From Ralstonia insidiosa (GTDB taxonomy: Bacteria > Pseudomonadota > Gammaproteobacteria > Burkholderiales > Burkholderiaceae), in assembly GCF_008801405.1 (NCBI RefSeq), contig NZ_VZPV01000002.1, positions 930,001 to 994,000 on the forward strand: a stretch of 64,000 bases of DNA, read 5' to 3'. The notes under the pieces were generated by a model. That model saw only the letters and a list, made by a program, of their open reading frames with translations, did no database searches and was not told where the DNA came from. Below, piece by piece: positions 51,672 through 61,220 of this stretch. Position 1 is the first letter of the stretch, and each line of letters begins with the position of its first letter. Both the position numbers and the translations under genes were made by a program.

Positions 51672-52063
51672 ATCTATCGCTTGCAGAGATGGTGCGTCGT
51701 TTGGGCGAGCTGGAGGCGCGGGTGCCGGCTGCGTTGTCGCAGGGGCTGGAAGCAGCCGCTGTGGCTATGGAGCAGGCAGCCCGCGCCAAGGCAGTGGAAA
51801 GCGCGGCGGCCGCAGGCATCTCCAGTGCCGCACATGTGGCCGCGTTGCTTGACTCGATCAGCCACGAGGTCAAGGCATTGGAGGCGGCCATCGGCTCCAA
51901 CTCGGATCAGGCGGTTGTCCAGGAGCTCGGCAGTGCGCAGGCGCCACCGCATCCGTTTCTGGGTGCGGTGGCGCTCGAGCGTGCCGACGATGTGCAAAAG
52001 AGCGTGGGTGACGCAGTGACGGCGGTGCTGGCGGGCCGCCCCATTGCAACGACCCACTCGTGA
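51668..52063 (+). CDS. tail protein, HK97 gp10-like
   Basis: 131 residues. An N-terminal helical part (SLAEMVRRLGELEARVPAAL, GLEAAAVAMEQAARAKAVE) is followed by the segment VVQELGSAQAPPHPFLGAVA, which recalls the GTxxxxPPRPFL motif of HK97 gp10-like tail completion proteins. It overlaps the frameshifted chaperone by 4 bases. The assignment is by motif and place only. Confidence 0.6.
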   Translation: MNLSLAEMVRRLGELEARVPAALSQGLEAAAVAMEQAARAKAVESAAAAGISSAAHVAALLDSISHEVKALEAAIGSNSDQAVVQELGSAQAPPHPFLGAVALERADDVQKSVGDAVTAVLAGRPIATTHS

Positions 52064-52098
52064 GATCGGTGGCCTCAACAGACGAATAAGGATTCCCT

Positions 52099-53871
52099 AT
52101 GAGCCTCGATGCTTACAAGATCGGGATACAGATTGCGCTAGTGGATAACGTTTCGCGCGGGTTGATGACCCTGGCGGGACACTTCAATCGCCTCAATCTG
52201 GACGCGGACGCGCTGAAAGCGCGGCTCGACAAGATCGGCAAGATGATTGACGCCGGAGGCGTGCTCTCTGGTGCGGGCGCCAAGGGCTTCAAGATGCTTG
52301 AAGGTCCGTTGGATGCGGCCAAACAGTACCAGACCGAGCTTCAGCGTTTCAGCCAAGTCATGCCGGGTGACGCGATGGCATCCCAGGCTGACAAATTCGC
52401 CAAGAGCATGAATGTCATGGGGCAATCGTCCCTCGACAACTTGAAGCTCTTGCGTGAGACCACGGCGGTGCTTGGTAGCTTTGACCAAGCAAAGCTGGTG
52501 ATGCCGCAGCTTGCGCAGGCGAAGTCCGGCGTGATGGCGGTCATGAGTGCCGAAGCTGGCGGCAAGTTTGAAGAGAGCGCGCTGTCCGCACTGAAGACCC
52601 AGCAGTTGCGTGGCGCCATAACGAACCCGAATACCGGGTTGATCGCCCCGCAGAGGGTGACGGATGTGCTGGACTCGATGCGTCAGACCTACGTCGCTAC
52701 GAATGGAACGGCGACGTCGGACGACTACATCAAGTCGATCGCATCGCCTAGAACCGCGGCGAGCGCGTCCGGCGCGGGAAAGCCGAGCATGCAGGCCTTG
52801 GAATTTGAGTATCAAGCGAAGCTTGCCAACCTTCAGTTGACGCTGGGTGAGCACATCCTTCCGGTGGCGATTGCCGGCTTGGAGAAGCTCAATGCATTGC
52901 TTCAGAGCGTGACGCAGTTTGCGAAAGAGCATCCGACTTTGACCAAAGTCTTTCTGGGGTTGGCAGGCTTGCTTTCCGGCATGGCGGTGGTGGCGGGTGT
53001 TGCTCTGCAATTTGGCGCGGCAATCAGCGCGTTAAGGGTGATCTTCCCAGCGACTATGTCCGTGATGGGCATGGTGATGAATACGATGGGTACCGTCATC
53101 AGTGCAGCACTTAGTGCGGCGCTCCGTGCGGCGCTTAGCGCTGCAATGACTGCGGTAGTGGGCGTGATCGGCGTAATGACGTTACCGGTGACGCTGGCGC
53201 TTGCTGCCATCGCCGGCCTCGCGTTCGTGGTCTACAAAAACTGGGACGAGATCAAACCAAGATTGCTCGGCGCTTTCGAGCTATTGAAGGACGGAGCCAA
53301 GTGGCTCTGGACGCATCTTCTCTCGCTCTTCGAGAGGGTCAAAACTGTCGCTGCGGGAATCTGGGAGTACGTGCAGCCAGTTCTAGACAGGATCAAATCC
53401 GTCGTTGCGATGCTCTGGGAGCATGTGGCGCCGATCTTCGACAAGATCAAAGCTGGAGTGCAAGAGGCGTGGGATTCCATGAGCCGAATCGCAGCGATTC
53501 CACTCACCCTCGTCCAGACGTTCATACAGTACGTTGTCGACGCGGTTCGCTCCTTCGCGCAACGATTCAATCTTGGGGGCGTTGTTGATCAGATCGACAA
53601 TAAGCTTAAGGGTGCCTACACAGACTCCGTCGCTCGTGATCATGCTGCCTCCTATTCAAACGAGGGCCACAACCGCAATCCGGTCGGTAGCGCTGTCAAG
53701 GTCCCAGATGCGAAGCCTGTTGTTCTAAAAGGGGATGTGACCATGGACGGACGCTCAGTCGGGCAGGTGGTCTGGAAACAGATGGATGTTCAACTGGCAC
53801 GTCCTCTTGCAGGGTCCAGCGATTTCAACAACGGCATGCATGTGTCGCCGTCGGGATATAACTATGTCTGA
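52099..53871 (+). CDS. tail tape measure protein
   Basis: 590 residues. Long helical N-terminal half, a hydrophobic central block (about residues 290-375; GLAGLLSGMAVVAGVALQFG, VVGVIGVMTLPVTLALAAIA), and a repetitive amphipathic part with WLWTHLLSLFERVKTVAAGI and VLDRIKSVVAMLWEHVAPIF. A tape of this length suits a short tail, like pyocin R2. Base composition is visibly less GC-rich than in the flagellar genes. Confidence 0.88.
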   Translation: MSLDAYKIGIQIALVDNVSRGLMTLAGHFNRLNLDADALKARLDKIGKMIDAGGVLSGAGAKGFKMLEGPLDAAKQYQTELQRFSQVMPGDAMASQADKFAKSMNVMGQSSLDNLKLLRETTAVLGSFDQAKLVMPQLAQAKSGVMAVMSAEAGGKFEESALSALKTQQLRGAITNPNTGLIAPQRVTDVLDSMRQTYVATNGTATSDDYIKSIASPRTAASASGAGKPSMQALEFEYQAKLANLQLTLGEHILPVAIAGLEKLNALLQSVTQFAKEHPTLTKVFLGLAGLLSGMAVVAGVALQFGAAISALRVIFPATMSVMGMVMNTMGTVISAALSAALRAALSAAMTAVVGVIGVMTLPVTLALAAIAGLAFVVYKNWDEIKPRLLGAFELLKDGAKWLWTHLLSLFERVKTVAAGIWEYVQPVLDRIKSVVAMLWEHVAPIFDKIKAGVQEAWDSMSRIAAIPLTLVQTFIQYVVDAVRSFAQRFNLGGVVDQIDNKLKGAYTDSVARDHAASYSNEGHNRNPVGSAVKVPDAKPVVLKGDVTMDGRSVGQVVWKQMDVQLARPLAGSSDFNNGMHVSPSGYNYV

Positions 53872-54820
53872 CTTCGCTCTCAAGCTTGACAGCTTCCAGT
53901 TCAAGGATTTGGAGGTGCCTGAAACGATCCCGTTTGGCGGGACGCAGAAGCTCGCCATGCATGACTTGGTGGGTGGTACGCGCGTAGTCGACTCGATGGG
54001 CGCTTTCGGCAGACCCGTTGAATGGTCCGGCTGGCTGCTGGGTGAAGACGCGTTGGCGCGTGCTCGCCAACTCGACGATCTGCGCATCGGTGGCCGGAAG
54101 TTGCTGTTGCAGTGGTCCGAGTTGTACTACTGGGTTGTTGTGCGCGAGTTCAATGCGGATTTCCAGCGCTTCTACAAGATCCCGTACAAGATTGCATGCG
54201 AGGTTGTGAGTGCGGCACCCAAACCACAGAACGATGACCAAAGTATCGATAGCCAGATCAAGGCCGACGCCGCCACCGCATCCGACTTGGTCAGTTCCAT
54301 CGGCGACAGCACGCTCACCAGCTTGATGGGCTCGGTCAACTCGGCGATTGACAGCGTGGCAAGCTTTGCCAATGCGGCACAGTCGACGCTCAGCAACGTG
54401 GTGCAGCAGATCACAGCGGTTCGGGATCGTGTGCAGAAGCTGGTGGCCTCCACCAACAGCGATCTGATGAAGGTGGCAACGCTGGGCGGCATCTTGCCGA
54501 ACAACCCGGTCGCGCAGCAGGTGACGAAGCTCAACAACCAGATCAACTCGGCGTTGAGTCTGCCGGTTCTGGTGCAGCTTGATCGGCTCGCGGGCCGCAT
54601 GCAGACGAATATCGCGTCCGTTTACAAGAGTGCCAAGCATGTGGTCGTAGCGGGTGGCGATCTGATGAAGATGGCGGCCAAGGAGTACGACGACGCAATG
54701 GCTTGGACAGCGTTGGTCAAGGCCAATCCAGAGCTTGCGTGGGACCCGTTGGTGCAAGGCATCAAGACGCTGATCGTTCCGCCAAACAAGGACAACGCCG
54801 GCGGTTTGCCGAACAAGTAA
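53864..54820 (+). CDS. Mu gp43-like tail protein (DNA circularisation N-terminal family) with LysM-like end
   Basis: 318 residues from ATG 53864, overlapping the tape measure stop. The N-terminal domain (EWSGWLLGEDALARARQLDD, GGRKLLLQWSELYYWVVVRE) is typical of the family. The middle is helical. The C-terminal ~45 residues (AKEYDDAMAWTALVKAN to GIKTLIVPP) resemble the LysM-like tail protein X domain. It should connect the tube with the baseplate hub. Confidence 0.78.
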   Translation: MSDFALKLDSFQFKDLEVPETIPFGGTQKLAMHDLVGGTRVVDSMGAFGRPVEWSGWLLGEDALARARQLDDLRIGGRKLLLQWSELYYWVVVREFNADFQRFYKIPYKIACEVVSAAPKPQNDDQSIDSQIKADAATASDLVSSIGDSTLTSLMGSVNSAIDSVASFANAAQSTLSNVVQQITAVRDRVQKLVASTNSDLMKVATLGGILPNNPVAQQVTKLNNQINSALSLPVLVQLDRLAGRMQTNIASVYKSAKHVVVAGGDLMKMAAKEYDDAMAWTALVKANPELAWDPLVQGIKTLIVPPNKDNAGGLPNK

Positions 54821-54848
54821 TTCGCTCCACCGTCTTTATCAATCCTAC

Positions 54849-54874
54849 AGCCCCGCATTGCGGGGCTTTTATAT
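54849..54874 (+). terminator. terminator-like hairpin before the baseplate hub gene
   Basis: AGCCCCGC (54849-54856) and GCGGGGCT (54860-54867), 3-base loop, then TTTATAT and the ATG at 54875. The GGGG inside the 3' arm is the only Shine-Dalgarno-like sequence for the gene, so the hairpin could also control its translation. Confidence 0.75.
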
Positions 54875-55966
54875 ATGAGCCTGAACACGCTACCTGTAGT
54901 ACCCGAGGTGCGCCAGCCGTGCACTGTCGTGAAGGTGGGTGGGGAACGCGCACCCGCCTGTGTGAGTTGGTCGATCCAGAGCAACTCGTACGAGCAGGCG
55001 GATACGTTCCAGGTCACCTTCGCGGCCAGTGCCTTGCCGCCTGATCGCGACGCGAACTGGTTCTCCAGTCAGCTGGACTTGCTGGTGGAGATCTTCGCCG
55101 GCTTTCCAAAGAACCCGCTTCAGTACGACGAAAGCAACCTGCAAAGCCGGATCTACGGCCGCGTGGATAGCGTCGAGTTTGATCCAGTGTCAGCCCAGCT
55201 CACACTGAGCGGCCGAGACCTGACTGCATTGTTCATTGATGAGCAGGTGACATTGCTATTTCAGAACATGACGGCATCGAAGGTTGCTGCAGCACTGGCA
55301 ACGGCACATGGTTTGCAAACCGTCGGCCCGGAAACGAAGCGACTGATCGGCAAGCAGTACGCGCATGACAACGTGAGCCTCACGACGCAACGCACGGAGT
55401 GGGACTTGCTTGCAGCGTTGGCACGTGAAGAGGGATTCGTCTGTTCCGTGAGTGGCAAGACGCTGTACTTCGGTCCGCGACTACAGGGCCCCGTGCTGCC
55501 TTACGAGTTGCGTTGGGGGCGCGATGAGAGGGGCAATCCTGCCGCCAATGTGTCAAGCCTGCAGTTGTCACGTGACCTGACCGTGGCGAAGGGCGTAACG
55601 GTCGAGGCGAAATCCTGGCACGCGAAGCAAGGGAAATCGTTCGTGGCCCGCTACAGCAACGCACCGGACGGTGGCAAAGGGAAAAAGCCGACGCACACGG
55701 TCCAACGCAATGGTCTGGACCAGGCCGGCGTGCAGCGGCTGGCCAAGCAAAAGCACGACGAGGTTGCACAGCACGAGATGAAGCTGCGTGCCCGCCTGCC
55801 TGCGGACGAGCTCCTTTCGCCCACCGACATCATCCGCCTGACCGGCACCGGCACGAACTTCGACCAGGACTACCTGATCGACAGCATCACGCGCAGCATG
55901 AGCTTGGGCGAGGGTTACGTGATGGACGTTTCCGCCAAGAACATCAACAAGGACACGAGCCAATGA
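54875..55966 (+). CDS. baseplate hub protein (phage late-control gpD/Mu gp44 type)
   Basis: 363 residues. The pattern QSNSYEQADTFQVTFAASAL near the N-terminus, VDSVEFDPVSAQLTLSGRDL, TEWDLLAALAREEGFVCSVS, and IDSITRSMSLGEGYVMDVSA is that of the gpD/gp27-type hub. It sits at the centre of the baseplate under the tube. The gene has no classical ribosome site outside the preceding hairpin. It overlaps the spike gene by 4 bases. Confidence 0.86.
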   Translation: MSLNTLPVVPEVRQPCTVVKVGGERAPACVSWSIQSNSYEQADTFQVTFAASALPPDRDANWFSSQLDLLVEIFAGFPKNPLQYDESNLQSRIYGRVDSVEFDPVSAQLTLSGRDLTALFIDEQVTLLFQNMTASKVAAALATAHGLQTVGPETKRLIGKQYAHDNVSLTTQRTEWDLLAALAREEGFVCSVSGKTLYFGPRLQGPVLPYELRWGRDERGNPAANVSSLQLSRDLTVAKGVTVEAKSWHAKQGKSFVARYSNAPDGGKGKKPTHTVQRNGLDQAGVQRLAKQKHDEVAQHEMKLRARLPADELLSPTDIIRLTGTGTNFDQDYLIDSITRSMSLGEGYVMDVSAKNINKDTSQ

Positions 55967-56631
55967 TTCAACAACTACGCAATCAGATGGTGCTCGCCGC
56001 GATGATGGCGCAGTCGAACCGCGCGGAGAACCGCATGGGCATCGTCACCAGCTACGACGCGGGTACGGCCTCGGCGCGCGTACGCCTTCAACCTGAAGAT
56101 CCTACCGACCCAGCGCGCTCGCTGACCGGCTGGATGCCTGTTGCCTCTGCCTGGGTCGGCAATGGCTGGGGCATCGATGCGCCGGTCAGTCCGGGCGATC
56201 AGGTGGCGGTGCAGTTTCTGGGCGGCGACATCGAGAACGGCTACATCTGCGCGCGCCTGTTCAGTGACCAGGCGCGGCCGACCGGTGCGCAGTCAGGCGA
56301 GTTCTTCCTCTCGCATGCATCGGGCTCGAAGCTGCAGTTCCACAACGACGGCACGGTCACGCTCATCAGCGCGGGGACGCTCACCAGCCAGGCGCCGCAG
56401 TGGAACCACAGCGGCCCGATGCAGATCGACGGCACGCTACTGGTGACGCAGACCATCACCGGCCAGGCGGGGATGGCAGTGTCCGGCAACAACGGCTCCG
56501 GCAACTCGATGAGCATCAGTGGCAATACGCAGTTCAGCGGGCAGGTGTCGGCCAATGGCCACCGCATTGACGACACGCACCGTCACACCGGCGTGCAGTC
56601 CGGTTCCAGTAACACGGGGAGCGTGGCATGA
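55963..56631 (+). CDS. baseplate spike protein (gpV/Mu gp45 type)
   Basis: 222 residues. The N-terminal OB-like domain (NRMGIVTSYDAGTASARVRL, GWGIDAPVSPGDQVAVQFLG, DIENGYICARLFSD) is followed by a beta-helical Gly/Ser/Thr-rich segment and a C-terminal HGHRID-type motif (NGHRIDDTHRHTGVQSG) with several His that may bind a metal ion at the spike tip. It pierces the target outer membrane. Confidence 0.87.
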   Translation: MIQQLRNQMVLAAMMAQSNRAENRMGIVTSYDAGTASARVRLQPEDPTDPARSLTGWMPVASAWVGNGWGIDAPVSPGDQVAVQFLGGDIENGYICARLFSDQARPTGAQSGEFFLSHASGSKLQFHNDGTVTLISAGTLTSQAPQWNHSGPMQIDGTLLVTQTITGQAGMAVSGNNGSGNSMSISGNTQFSGQVSANGHRIDDTHRHTGVQSGSSNTGSVA

Positions 56632-57008
56632 CACAGCAACTTCTGAACGACGTGAACCATTGGGTGGGGGACGACATCGGTGTCTCACCCACGGGCGATC
56701 TCGGCCTTGCCAGCGCGGATCTTCGCACGCAGCAGCGCATCGTGCGGCGTCTGGTGACCAACCCCGGTGACTACATCTTCCACACCGATTACGGCGCGGG
56801 CCTGCCGAAAAAGATTGGCGAGACGCTCGACATCCCCGCGCTGCGCGGCCTGATCCGCACGCAGTTGGTGCTGGAAGCCGGTGTTGCACAGTCGCCCGAG
56901 CCTCAGGTGGATGTGAGCGCCATCACTGGCGGCGTCAGCGTGCGAATTCTGTACACCAGCTCCGTCACGCGTGAGCCGGTGTCTCTTCAATTCAATGTGA
57001 GCAAATGA
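56628..57008 (+). CDS. baseplate wedge protein (gpW/gp25-like, Mu gp46 type)
   Basis: 126 residues with GDLGLASADLRTQQRIVRRL, TNPGDYIFHTDYGAGLPKKI, and a C-terminal strand VSVRILYTSSVTREPVSLQF, typical of the DUF2590/gp46-like wedge family. It overlaps both neighbours by 4 bases. Confidence 0.83.
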   Translation: MTQQLLNDVNHWVGDDIGVSPTGDLGLASADLRTQQRIVRRLVTNPGDYIFHTDYGAGLPKKIGETLDIPALRGLIRTQLVLEAGVAQSPEPQVDVSAITGGVSVRILYTSSVTREPVSLQFNVSK

Positions 57009-58144
57009 TCCATATGTCCATTCAGACGCAAGACTGGGTAACGCTCGTGCGCAACCAGGTGGCGGCCATCCAGGGCTATGCCAAGGTGCTGGTCGACCTG
57101 ACGGTCGGCTCCGTGCTGCGCGCTGTCGTTGAAGCCAACGCAGCGGTCACGGTGTGGCTGCAGGGGTTGATCCTGCAAGTCATGGCAATTACGCGGGCCT
57201 CTACCTCAAGCGGGGCCCATCTCGATTCGTGGATGGCCGACTTTGGCCTGAGCCGCCTCGCTGCAGTGCCCGCCACCGGCAACGTGACGTTCTCACGTTT
57301 CACGACCACGCAGCAGGTACTGGTGCCGCTCACGGCCGTCGTGCAAACCGGTGACGGCACGCAGCAGTTCAACGTGGTGATCGACACAAAAAACCCGGCC
57401 TACAACGCTACGCTAGGCGGCTACGTGATTGCAGCAGGCGCGGCCGGCGTGACGGTACCGGTGCGGGCATTGGTGGCGGGCGTGGCCGGCAATGCTGTGG
57501 CGGGCGCGGTCTCCACCATCGTGGGTGCCATCTCCGGTGTCGATACGGTCATCAACGCGGCCGCGTTCGTCAACGGTGCCGATGCGGAATCGGACGGTGC
57601 GCTGCGCACGCGATTCATCGCGTATGTGGCCAGCTTGTCGAAGGCGACCAAGACCGCCATCGGCGCGGCCATCGCCAGCGTCAAGCAAGGGCTGACGTAC
57701 GCGATTCTAGAGAACCAGACGTATGCAGGGCTGCAGCAGAACGGTACGTTCATCGTGATCGTGGATGACGGCACGGGCTCACCCCCGTCTACGCTGTTGT
57801 CGAGTGTGAGCAATGCAGTGGATGCCGTGCGGCCGTTGACCAGCACGTTCTATGTGTACGGGCCGGTGGTGATTAACGCCACGGTGGCTATGACGATTGC
57901 GACCGCGCCGGGATACACGCACCAGACCATCACGGCCCAGGTGCAAACAGCCTTGCTGAACTACATCAACACGCTGCCGTTGGGTACCACGCTCACGTAT
58001 TCCCGCCTGGTGCAGGTGGCGTATGACGCGTCGCCTGCGGTCATCAACGTCACAGGCACGCTGCTCAACGGCGGTACGTCGGATCTGCCGGCCAGCAGCT
58101 TGCAGGTGATCAAGACCACCCTCAACTCCATCACGGTGTCGTAA
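57005..58144 (+). CDS. baseplate J-like protein (Mu gp47 type)
   Basis: 379 residues. Signature pieces: LTVGSVLRAVVEANAAVTVW, GAHLDSWMADFGLSRLAAVP, the Ala/Val-rich domain VTVPVRALVAGVAGNAVAGA, and NGADAESDGALRTRFIAYVA. The start is at the ATGA overlap, 57005; a second ATG at 57014 is possible. It builds the wedge ring of the baseplate. Confidence 0.92.
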   Translation: MIHMSIQTQDWVTLVRNQVAAIQGYAKVLVDLTVGSVLRAVVEANAAVTVWLQGLILQVMAITRASTSSGAHLDSWMADFGLSRLAAVPATGNVTFSRFTTTQQVLVPLTAVVQTGDGTQQFNVVIDTKNPAYNATLGGYVIAAGAAGVTVPVRALVAGVAGNAVAGAVSTIVGAISGVDTVINAAAFVNGADAESDGALRTRFIAYVASLSKATKTAIGAAIASVKQGLTYAILENQTYAGLQQNGTFIVIVDDGTGSPPSTLLSSVSNAVDAVRPLTSTFYVYGPVVINATVAMTIATAPGYTHQTITAQVQTALLNYINTLPLGTTLTYSRLVQVAYDASPAVINVTGTLLNGGTSDLPASSLQVIKTTLNSITVS

Positions 58145-58812
58145 TGGCAACAGGTGACCAACAAGACATCTTCACGCGCCTGCGTGGCTATCTGCCGCGC
58201 TGGTTTGGCGACACCGCGCAGTCGCCCGTCATCAATGCCCTGCTGCAAGGGCTGGCGTACAGCGGCGCGTACGTCTACGGCTTGTATGCCTATGCCAAAC
58301 AGCAGACGCGCATCCTGACGTCGTCGGACGGCTGGCTCGACATGATCGCGGCGGACTTCTTCGGCTTGTCGGTCCAGCGCAAGAGCGGGCAGTCCGATGC
58401 GTCGTTTCGCGCCAACATCGTCGCCAACCTGTTCCGCGAACGCGGTACGCGCAATGCCATCGTGCGGGTGCTGGCAGACCTGACAGGCCGTCCTCCGACG
58501 ATCATCGAGCCGAACCGCCCTGCAGATTGCGGTGCCTACGATGCCCCCAACTGCGGCTATGACCGGGCGGGTGCGTACGGCCAGGTGTCGTTGACCTACC
58601 AGGCGTTCGTGCTGGCGTATCGGCCGTTCGGCAGCGGCATCCCCAATGTGGCGGGTTACGACAAGGTTCCGGCTGGCTACAGCGTGCCGTCGCAAGGCGA
58701 GTACGCCGACTTGTCGATGAGCAGCAACACCGTGTCCGACGCTGACATCTACGCCGCTATCGAATCCGTGCGACCGGCAGCATCCATCGTCTGGACACGC
58801 ATCAGTTCCTAG
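58144..58812 (+). CDS. baseplate wedge/tail protein I-like (Mu gp48 type)
   Basis: 222 residues: LRGYLPRWFGDTAQSPVINA, DGWLDMIAADFFGLSVQRKS, FRANIVANLFRERGTRNAIV, then a Tyr/Gly-rich C-terminus (CGAYDAPNCGYDRAGAYGQV). The ATG overlaps the stop of the J gene (TAATG). The protein usually ends the wedge and holds the fibre. Confidence 0.85.
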   Translation: MATGDQQDIFTRLRGYLPRWFGDTAQSPVINALLQGLAYSGAYVYGLYAYAKQQTRILTSSDGWLDMIAADFFGLSVQRKSGQSDASFRANIVANLFRERGTRNAIVRVLADLTGRPPTIIEPNRPADCGAYDAPNCGYDRAGAYGQVSLTYQAFVLAYRPFGSGIPNVAGYDKVPAGYSVPSQGEYADLSMSSNTVSDADIYAAIESVRPAASIVWTRISS

Positions 58813-58839
58813 GCGCACGCGCCTTTCTTTCCCACCGAC

Positions 58840-58869
58840 AGCCCGGCAACACGCCGGGCTTTTTCTTTT
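58840..58869 (+). terminator. terminator-like hairpin before the fibre gene
   Basis: AGCCCGGC (58840-58847) and GCCGGGCT (58853-58860), 5-base loop, then TTTTCTTTT leading into GGAG at 58870. A smaller hairpin, AGGCG/CGCCT with TTTCTTT, lies just upstream at 58811-58831. Confidence 0.8.
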
Positions 58870-58880
58870 GGAGAACAGTC

Positions 58881-60548
58881 TTGGATCGTCAGATTGTCTA
58901 CAGCGGCCAAGTGCCGCAAACCACGGACCTGCTCAACACCAATCGGCAGGCCATGATCGCGCTGGCAAAGCTGTGTGCCGATCTGTTCGGCACGTCCACC
59001 GTGGTCTCGGGCCTGGGCTGCGTGCCAACTTCGCCTGCCTCGATGAGCGTCAACATCAACCCCGGGCAGATCTACCAGCAGGCTAACCTTGACGGCACGC
59101 CATACAGCGCGCTGCCGCAAGATACGGCGCACAGCCTGTTGAAGCAGGGCATCTTGATGGACGCACAGTCCTTCACGCTCACCGCACCTGCCACGACCGG
59201 CTACAGCCAGAACTACCTGATTCAGGCGGCCTACCTGGATAACGACGTCAACAACGTCGTGCTGCCGTACTACAACAGCGCCAACCCGTCGCAGGCGTTC
59301 AACGGCCCTGGCGGTAACGGCACGTCGCAGCCGACTACCCGCGCCGGTCAGGTCTCGCTTCAGTTGGTGGCCGGCACCGCCGCGCCTACCAATACGCAGG
59401 TCACGCCGGCGGTGACGGCGGGGTATGTTGGGTTGGCGGTCATTACGGTTGCCAACGGGCAAAGCACGGTTACGAACACCGGCATTGCTCCCTATCCGAA
59501 TGTGCCTACGGCACCGACGGGCGGCTTCCTGGCAGGGATCGGCGAGCGCTTTTCAAGCATTCAGAACGTTGCAACATCAACCGGGCTAACCACGGCTGCT
59601 CTGGGTGCACTGATGAACGTGACGGCCACTGGCCAGACCCTCACGCTGCCGCCGGCAGCCAACTGCCCGAATGGCACGAGTGTTTGTGTTGCCTACATGC
59701 AGGCGAGTGGTTCGACCACTGTGACGCGTAGCGGCGCCGACACGCTTGCGTTTGGACAAGGCAGTGGTGCCAACAGCCTGGTGCTCAATCCGGGCGAGGC
59801 CGTGCAGTTTGTATCGAACGGCGTGAATGGTTGGGTGAGTGCTGGGCAGACGTTGACCACAGGGGTGACGCCGCCGCTGTTTGATAACAGTACGAAGTTG
59901 GCGACGACGGCGTTTGTGCGGTCGGCGGGGTCGTTCTATTCAGGTTTCAAGGGGATTTCCGCTAGTACGACATTGGTTGCCACGGATTTGATGAACTACA
60001 CTTATATCGGAAATCCTGGCGGTTTTACGATCACGCTACCACCCGCGAATTCTGTTCCCACAGGAACGCGGTTTTTCATCATTTCGAATTCCGGCGGCAA
60101 CTTTATTCAGCGCGGTAGCTCGTCAGACACCATCTACCTTGGGGCCGCCTCGGGAACGGGGGTTTATGGCTTCACGATGAATGTTGGTGACACCGTGGTG
60201 CTCGTTTCCAATTCGGCCGGAGGGTGGTATGCCGAAAGTGGGACGGCAGCCCTTCCGTCTTCAGCGCTGTTTGGCGCATCGCTGCAGACCCCCGGATACC
60301 AGAGATTACCGAGTGGTTTGATCTTGCAGTGGGGTGTCGTGTCGACAAGCAGCAGCGGAGACACTGCCGTCACGCTGCCCATTGCATTCCCGAACTCCTC
60401 GCTACTCGTCGTCGCTACCTCTGGTCACAATCCAGGCGGAGCGGCCGAGGGATATGTTGCTGCTACGCTCAATGGAAGAACATCACTTCTTCTGCGTGGC
60501 ACAAATGGTTCACCGACTGGTACCTGGTGGATGGCGCTGGGATATTGA
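58881..60548 (+). CDS. tail fibre protein, receptor-binding
   Basis: 555 residues from a TTG start with GGAG 7 bases upstream. The N-terminal ~200 residues (IVYSGQVPQTTDLLNTNRQA, INPGQIYQQANLDGTPYSAL) are the baseplate-binding part shared by related phages. The C-terminus ends in a tip domain with GYQRLPSGLILQWG, DTAVTLPIAFPNSSLLVVAT and WWMALGY, like the gp53-type fibre-tip domain. Composition drops to about 50 percent GC (30 of 60 in each of the blocks 60001-60060 and 60061-60120), so the tip was probably exchanged. It decides the killing spectrum. Confidence 0.9.
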   Translation: MDRQIVYSGQVPQTTDLLNTNRQAMIALAKLCADLFGTSTVVSGLGCVPTSPASMSVNINPGQIYQQANLDGTPYSALPQDTAHSLLKQGILMDAQSFTLTAPATTGYSQNYLIQAAYLDNDVNNVVLPYYNSANPSQAFNGPGGNGTSQPTTRAGQVSLQLVAGTAAPTNTQVTPAVTAGYVGLAVITVANGQSTVTNTGIAPYPNVPTAPTGGFLAGIGERFSSIQNVATSTGLTTAALGALMNVTATGQTLTLPPAANCPNGTSVCVAYMQASGSTTVTRSGADTLAFGQGSGANSLVLNPGEAVQFVSNGVNGWVSAGQTLTTGVTPPLFDNSTKLATTAFVRSAGSFYSGFKGISASTTLVATDLMNYTYIGNPGGFTITLPPANSVPTGTRFFIISNSGGNFIQRGSSSDTIYLGAASGTGVYGFTMNVGDTVVLVSNSAGGWYAESGTAALPSSALFGASLQTPGYQRLPSGLILQWGVVSTSSSGDTAVTLPIAFPNSSLLVVATSGHNPGGAAEGYVAATLNGRTSLLLRGTNGSPTGTWWMALGY

Positions 60549-60638
60549 GAACCGCGCTAGCCTTCGCATCCCCAACAATAGGGCAGCTTTATTGCGAATC
60601 AGTGCGAAGGCGAAGCAATTGCACACGAAGGAGATTTC

Positions 60639-61199
60639 ATGCTGTATTACGCAAAATCCACTGGCGGTTTCTACGATTCCGCAATTCATGCCGCCAACAT
60701 TCCTGCTGACTCGGTCGATGAATCAAAATGGTCAGCAACACATGCGCAATTGATGGACGCGCAAACGGCCGGGAAGACGATTACCGCAGATGCCGACGGT
60801 ACCCCCATTGCTGTTGATCCGGTCTCGCTCATGACGCTGAGCCAAGTGAGCGCTGCGCAAACCATCAAGATCAGCACTGCCTGCGGCGCCTCACTGATTG
60901 CCGGCTTTACTTCGTCAGCGCTCGGTACGGAGCATGCCTACCCGTCGCAGGACGACGATCAACGCAACCTGCAGAGCGCAGGCAGTGCAGCCGCTACTGC
61001 ATCGTCAACCTGGGCCACCCCCATCTGGTGCGCCAGCAACGACGCCTGGTCATTCACGCCACACACCGCAGCCCAAGTCCAGCAAGTCAACGCCGACTGG
61101 CTCGCCTACCGCGTCGCCACGCAACAAAAGTACGCCGCCCTGATCGCCAAGATCAACGCCGCAACCAGCATTGAAGAGGTGCAAGCCATCGACTGGTAA
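60639..61199 (+). CDS. tail fibre assembly chaperone (DUF4376 type)
   Basis: 186 residues. The N-terminus LYYAKSTGGFYDSAIHAANI is typical of fibre assembly proteins. The C-terminal domain (SAAQTIKISTACGASLIAGF, SSALGTEHAYPSQDDDQRNL, VQQVNADWLAYRVATQQKYA) is DUF4376-like. It should fold and trimerise the fibre encoded directly upstream. AAGGAG lies about 6 bases before the ATG. Confidence 0.87.
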   Translation: MLYYAKSTGGFYDSAIHAANIPADSVDESKWSATHAQLMDAQTAGKTITADADGTPIAVDPVSLMTLSQVSAAQTIKISTACGASLIAGFTSSALGTEHAYPSQDDDQRNLQSAGSAAATASSTWATPIWCASNDAWSFTPHTAAQVQQVNADWLAYRVATQQKYAALIAKINAATSIEEVQAIDW

Positions 61200-61220
61200 C
61201 CACCGTCATCTCACCAACAC

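Noticed and set aside
60224..60709. 161-codon frame overlapping the fibre 3' end
   Set aside because: It is in another frame over the fibre C-terminus and the start of the fibre chaperone gene, has Arg/Cys-rich translation and no family resemblance.
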